NCBI GenBank assembly: GCA_910585395.1
Contig: CAJUCK010000073.1
Coordinates: forward strand, 2,122 to 10,829
Reading direction: 5' to 3'
Source: an uncultured Lachnospiraceae bacterium
GTDB lineage: Bacteria > Bacillota > Clostridia > Lachnospirales > Lachnospiraceae
Length of the DNA: 8,708 nt
The notes beneath the pieces are model-generated. The model was given only the letters and a program-made list of their open reading frames with translations, did not search any database and was not told where the DNA came from. Below are positions 5,839 to 8,708 of this stretch, one piece after another (the stretch's first letter is position 1; each line of letters opens with the position of its first letter). The position numbers and the translations under genes are program-made.

Positions 5839-5887
5839 AATCAGCCTTTTCATAAAAAGCACGAACCCCTCTATTTTCTAATAGTTT

Positions 5888-7174
5888 TTAAAAATCTATT
5901 TTGGGCGGATACAAGATCACTTTTACACAAAAATACTGTCCTTGAGGATAAATTTCCATGATACCATGATATTTTTCTACAATTTTTCTCACACTCTTTA
6001 AGCCAAATCCATGCTTTTTTTGATTGCCTTTTGTAGAAAAAAACATTCCTTTCTCTACAATTTTTTTTGGAATCCAAGTTCCAGAAAAACTATTTTCTAC
6101 TTTAATTTTTAAAACTCCCTGTTTTAACCCAATTTCAATATTCAGCATTTTTTCTTCTGTTTTTTCTGCTGCTTCTATGGCATTCTCTAATAAATTTCCC
6201 AGAATAATATTGATATCAAAAGAATGACTGATTTCTTCTGGGATTTGTATTTTGGCGTTGATGGCGCGCAGAGATTTTTTGGCTTTCTTTAGCATATAGT
6301 TTAGCAGGCTGTCTATTTCTACATTTCCAGACGTCACGATTTCATCTGGGTTTTGCATAAAAACCTCCATGTCTTCAAGATATTCCAATATGTCGGAAGT
6401 TTCATGTTTTGCCGCCAACAGTTTTAATTCATTTAAATGATGTTTCATATCATGTTTTAAGAGCTTTATATGTTCCTCGTTTTGAAGAATGATTCCTATC
6501 TGGTTCGTGTATACCTGGACTTCTCTTTTGAGAGTTTCATTTTCATAAAGCTGAGTAAATGATTTCAACAATATATTGTAGAGGTATAAGAGCAGGAAAT
6601 TGATAAATAGAAAACCTATAGTTACAATTAATAGAACTGTTTGTGAACTGCTTTTTGTATACATCAGCAGACCAAATGTAGCAATACTTGCTATCGGAAC
6701 CAGCATCATTGCCAGAGGCAGATTTTGTGCCATATTCTCATCTTTTCGGTAAATTACAATTTTTTCTGTCAGCAGCTCACACCAAAAAAATAGAAATACT
6801 GTAATAACAGCATAAAATTCATTGATCTCCTGCCCATATTTGTATTCTACAAAAGGCAGAGTAGCCACAGTATCACATATTATATCAATTAAATATACGG
6901 AACAACCTATAAAAAGACTTTTCTTAACAGATTTGTGATACATAAAAGCAAGAAGAAAAATGCCAGATAAATTTACAGTCAAATTCACCCATGCAGAACG
7001 AAATGCAAGATAACAGCCTGTGTTAATCAGAAAAAAAATCAGAAATGCCAATCCTCTTGTTACTTTTTTCCAATTATGATCTGGCATTAACTCCTCTGTA
7101 AATATTTTGATATATTTATAGATAAGGTAGACGCGGAATAGATTGGTTAATATACAAATAGCAAGATTTCCCAT
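5888..7174 (-). CDS. AgrC-type GHKL sensor histidine kinase
   Basis: The 428-residue protein has about six or seven membrane helices over residues 5-203, then a coiled linker and a cytoplasmic kinase. The dimerisation box contains LKHDMKHHLNELK with the likely phospho-His241. The ATP-binding GHKL domain shows the N box (NLLENAIEAAEK, 327-338) and the G box HGFGLKSV (388-395); the D box is weak, as in this family. AgrC-like kinases sense peptides or small molecules through the membrane domain and phosphorylate a LytTR regulator. That partner is encoded just upstream with 14 bp between, so the two form an operon. AGGGGG lies 7 nt before ATG 7174. No AgrB or AgrD gene is nearby, so the signal is unknown. 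Confidence 0.92.
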   Translation of the reverse strand: MGNLAICILTNLFRVYLIYKYIKIFTEELMPDHNWKKVTRGLAFLIFFLINTGCYLAFRSAWVNLTVNLSGIFLLAFMYHKSVKKSLFIGCSVYLIDIICDTVATLPFVEYKYGQEINEFYAVITVFLFFWCELLTEKIVIYRKDENMAQNLPLAMMLVPIASIATFGLLMYTKSSSQTVLLIVTIGFLFINFLLLYLYNILLKSFTQLYENETLKREVQVYTNQIGIILQNEEHIKLLKHDMKHHLNELKLLAAKHETSDILEYLEDMEVFMQNPDEIVTSGNVEIDSLLNYMLKKAKKSLRAINAKIQIPEEISHSFDINIILGNLLENAIEAAEKTEEKMLNIEIGLKQGVLKIKVENSFSGTWIPKKIVEKGMFFSTKGNQKKHGFGLKSVRKIVEKYHGIMEIYPQGQYFCVKVILYPPKIDF

Positions 7175-7188
7175 GACGTAACCCCCTT

Positions 7189-7893
7189 TTATCCTTCCCT
7201 CATAATTCTTTCCCGAATATGTTTTCTATTCGCTTTACTTATCGGCAGAATGGTTCCATCCATTAATTCTACCGTATCATAGGCATAATGCATCACATAT
7301 TCTGGATTGACAATATAAGAGTGATGGATGTTCAGAAAACTGTCAGAAAGCCTTTTTGAAACATCCCGCAGCTTTCCATAAAATTCCCGCTCTCCATTGG
7401 CTGTAAATATCTTAATCTTTCTCCCTTCACTTGAAAAATAGAGAATGCTGCCAAAAGGCACATAGTAAAAATCGTGCCCGATCTGGAATTCAAATTTTTC
7501 CATGCTTTTTTTCAAGATTTTGATCGCAAGTTCTAATGTCTCATTTATATTTTGCTGTGTGATTGGTTTTACCAGAAAATCCATAGGCTGCGTCTTAAAC
7601 AGTTCCCGTGCATAAGATGATTTACCAGAGATATAGATAATCTGCATTCCTCTGTCTTCCAGACGGTTTCGTATAAAATCCCCTGCCTGAATGCCTGTCA
7701 TTTCAAATAATTCGATATCTAAAAATAAAATATCTATTTGCTGTCTTTCTTTGAGATAATCACATAGTCCTTCTCCTGTATACCATATTTTTATTTCCAC
7801 AGGAATATTTATTTTTTCGGCATACTGCAGAATCATTTCTTCCAGAGAAGAACAAATATTTTTTCCATCATCACATATTCCAATATTATACAT
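7189..7893 (-). CDS. LytTR-family response regulator (AgrA-type)
   Basis: The 234-residue protein joins a receiver domain (about 1-118) to a LytTR DNA-binding domain (about 134-234). Receiver residues are visible: Asp8 and Asp9 in ICDD, the phosphorylated Asp59 in LFLDIEL, Ser89 in YISG and Lys109 in LVKPI. The LytTR part includes FYYVPFGSILYFSSEGRK and FLNIHHSYIVNPEYV, typical of the family. It is the first gene of the pair with the histidine kinase. The start at ATG 7893 was chosen because GGAG lies 6 nt upstream and the protein then begins MYNIGICDD as usual; an ATG ten codons earlier (7923) has no good ribosome binding site. A TTGACG (7942-7937) could be a -35, but no convincing -10 accompanies it. 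Confidence 0.92.
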   Translation of the reverse strand: MYNIGICDDGKNICSSLEEMILQYAEKINIPVEIKIWYTGEGLCDYLKERQQIDILFLDIELFEMTGIQAGDFIRNRLEDRGMQIIYISGKSSYARELFKTQPMDFLVKPITQQNINETLELAIKILKKSMEKFEFQIGHDFYYVPFGSILYFSSEGRKIKIFTANGEREFYGKLRDVSKRLSDSFLNIHHSYIVNPEYVMHYAYDTVELMDGTILPISKANRKHIRERIMREG

Positions 7894-8003
7894 GACCGTC
7901 TCCAAATCTGAATTAATTTTCATCTTTTATATATATCGTCAAAAAAAATCCTTTTTTCAGATGTTTGGAATATTTAAAAAAAAGAAATATAATTTTGAGT
8001 AAG

Positions 8004-8033
8004 TTAGATTTTTTCTCTGAACTATGGTAAAAT
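8004..8033 (+). promoter_or_regulatory. Promoter of the DUF1905 gene
   Basis: TTAGAT (8004-8009) and TAAAAT (8028-8033) are 18 bp apart, and TGG just before the -10 makes an extended -10 element. The start would be near 8040, about 50 nt before the ATG at 8090. The same region must also serve the divergent response-regulator gene. Confidence 0.5.
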
Positions 8034-8089
8034 ATAAACATCAGTCAAATTAGTGACATTGTGATGACCGTTTAATGATGAGGAATGTT

Positions 8090-8380
8090 ATGGAACTGAA
8101 ATTTAACGCAGAGATACTTCAAAAACAAGATACGGATGCTGCTTATGTAGAAGTCCCTTATGATATCAAAAAAGTTTTTGGTAAATGCCGCCTGCTGGTA
8201 AATGCTGCTTTTGACGGTGTTCCCTACAAGGGGCAGGTAGTAAAGAGCACACCCTGTTACATTATTGGCGTTACCAAACAGATCCGCAGGCAGATTGGCA
8301 AGAATTTTGGCGATATTGTCGAAGTTGTTTTACAGGAAAGAGACAGTGAGAAACCATCCATGTGGAAATGTCCAAAATGA
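8090..8380 (+). CDS. DUF1905 domain protein, probably the N-terminal part of a broken fusion gene
   Basis: The 96-residue product begins MELKFNAEILQK and matches the DUF1905 beta-barrel family, with segments such as AAYVEVPYDIKKVFG and STPCYIIGVTKQIRRQIGK. Its function is unknown; the domain is often joined to a YdeI-like or DUF1801 domain. The frame ends MWKCPK-stop. In relatives as I remember them, a CPKCG zinc knuckle follows at this point and leads into DUF1801, so the stop falls inside a conserved motif, and the missing part continues in another frame just downstream. The start at 8090 was chosen because GAGG (8080-8083) lies 6 nt before it; ATGs at 8075 and 8078 lack a ribosome binding site. 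Confidence 0.8.
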   Translation: MELKFNAEILQKQDTDAAYVEVPYDIKKVFGKCRLLVNAAFDGVPYKGQVVKSTPCYIIGVTKQIRRQIGKNFGDIVEVVLQERDSEKPSMWKCPK

Positions 8381-8708
8381 ATTTAAAAAAAATGGGCAGA
8401 GCCATTTCTGCGGTGAAAAGCCCAAAACGATTGATGAATATATCCTGAGCCAGGATGAGGATAAGCAGGCGGATCTGAAGCATATCCGCCAAATCCTGCA
8501 CAGTGCATTACCAGAAGCGGAAGAACGTATTTCATGGAGTATGCCAACTTATTGGAAAAAGCATAATATTCTTCATTTTGCTGCTTCAAAGAAACACATT
8601 GGACTGTATCCAGGACCTGAAGCTGTAATACATTTTGCAGAAGAACTTCAGGGCTACAAAACCGATAAGGGAACTATCCGTATCCCTTATGGCAAGGTTG
8701 ATGCCGCT
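8379..8708 (+). pseudogene. DUF1801 domain, frameshifted from the DUF1905 frame and cut by the window edge
   Basis: In a second frame, beginning around GAA 8379, the sequence reads EFKKNGQSHFCGEKPKTIDE and continues into a DUF1801 domain: an Ile/Leu-rich helix (HIRQILHSALPEAEERISW), MPTYWKKHNILHFAASKKHI, GLYPGPEAV and GYKTDKGTIRIP. DUF1801 proteins include the B. subtilis frataxin-like protein YdhG (Fra). No ATG, GTG or TTG with a ribosome binding site opens this frame; the only candidate is a GTG at 8346 with AGGA 8 nt ahead. The second half of a zinc knuckle (QSHFCG) is present here while the first half (WKCPK) lies in the other frame, so one original gene was probably split by a small deletion. 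The 3' end is outside the window. Confidence 0.7.

Noticed and set aside
5871..5890. CTATT-TTCT-AATAG hairpin as terminator of the histidine kinase gene
   Set aside because: The stem is five AT-rich pairs, and the T-run lies on the wrong side for a leftward gene.
8377..8448. Stand-alone 23-codon gene starting at ATG 8377
   Set aside because: Its frame gives no family-like protein and ends quickly; it matters only if a -1 slip occurs.

Overview
The window looks like low-GC Firmicutes DNA, most likely a gut clostridium of the Lachnospiraceae type. The reasons are AT-rich intergenic DNA, strong AGGAGG-type ribosome binding sites, sigma-A promoters, GTG starts, and the gene families present (MepA-like MATE pump, AgrC/AgrA-type two-component pair, DUF1905 with a zinc-knuckle linker and DUF1801). 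No rRNA, tRNA, CRISPR array, transposase or phage gene is visible. The genus is inferred.

Left end (1-1853). Only the first five codons of a leftward gene lie inside the left edge, with their ribosome binding site and a promoter. Bases 16-503 hold no convincing gene. They carry divergent control DNA: an orphan set of hairpins (163-249), a palindrome and an inverted repeat touching a rightward promoter (277-339), and a strong hairpin with a T-rich tail (391-430) inside the leader of a MATE drug/metabolite exporter (504-1853).

Middle (1912-4348). A leftward three-gene operon makes phosphatidylethanolamine: a VTT/DedA-superfamily membrane protein, then phosphatidylserine synthase (pssA), then phosphatidylserine decarboxylase (psd). 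The genes are 12 bp apart and then overlap by 4 bp. CDP-diacylglycerol plus serine gives phosphatidylserine, which Psd decarboxylates. By analogy with Bacillus subtilis PetA (YbfM), encoded beside pssA and psd, the VTT protein may move the product across the membrane. The promoter has a good -10, no -35, and two identical 15-bp repeats 33 bp apart, suggesting activator control. The rest of 3954-4348 holds leader DNA, about 100 bp with nothing I recognise (4119-4224), and a terminator.

Centre-right (4349-5838). A second leftward unit runs from a TTGACA promoter through a 9-codon ORF with a near-perfect ribosome binding site, an unrecognised 271-residue cytosolic protein and a YbaK/EbsC-type tRNA deacylase, to a clear intrinsic terminator at 4225-4268.

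Right (5888-7893). A leftward LytTR response regulator and an AgrC/GHKL histidine kinase form a two-gene operon, with no peptide precursor or processing gene in view. Beyond it, pointing right, is a gene (8090 to the right edge) that appears to be a DUF1905-zinc knuckle-DUF1801 fusion broken by a frameshift exactly at the zinc knuckle.
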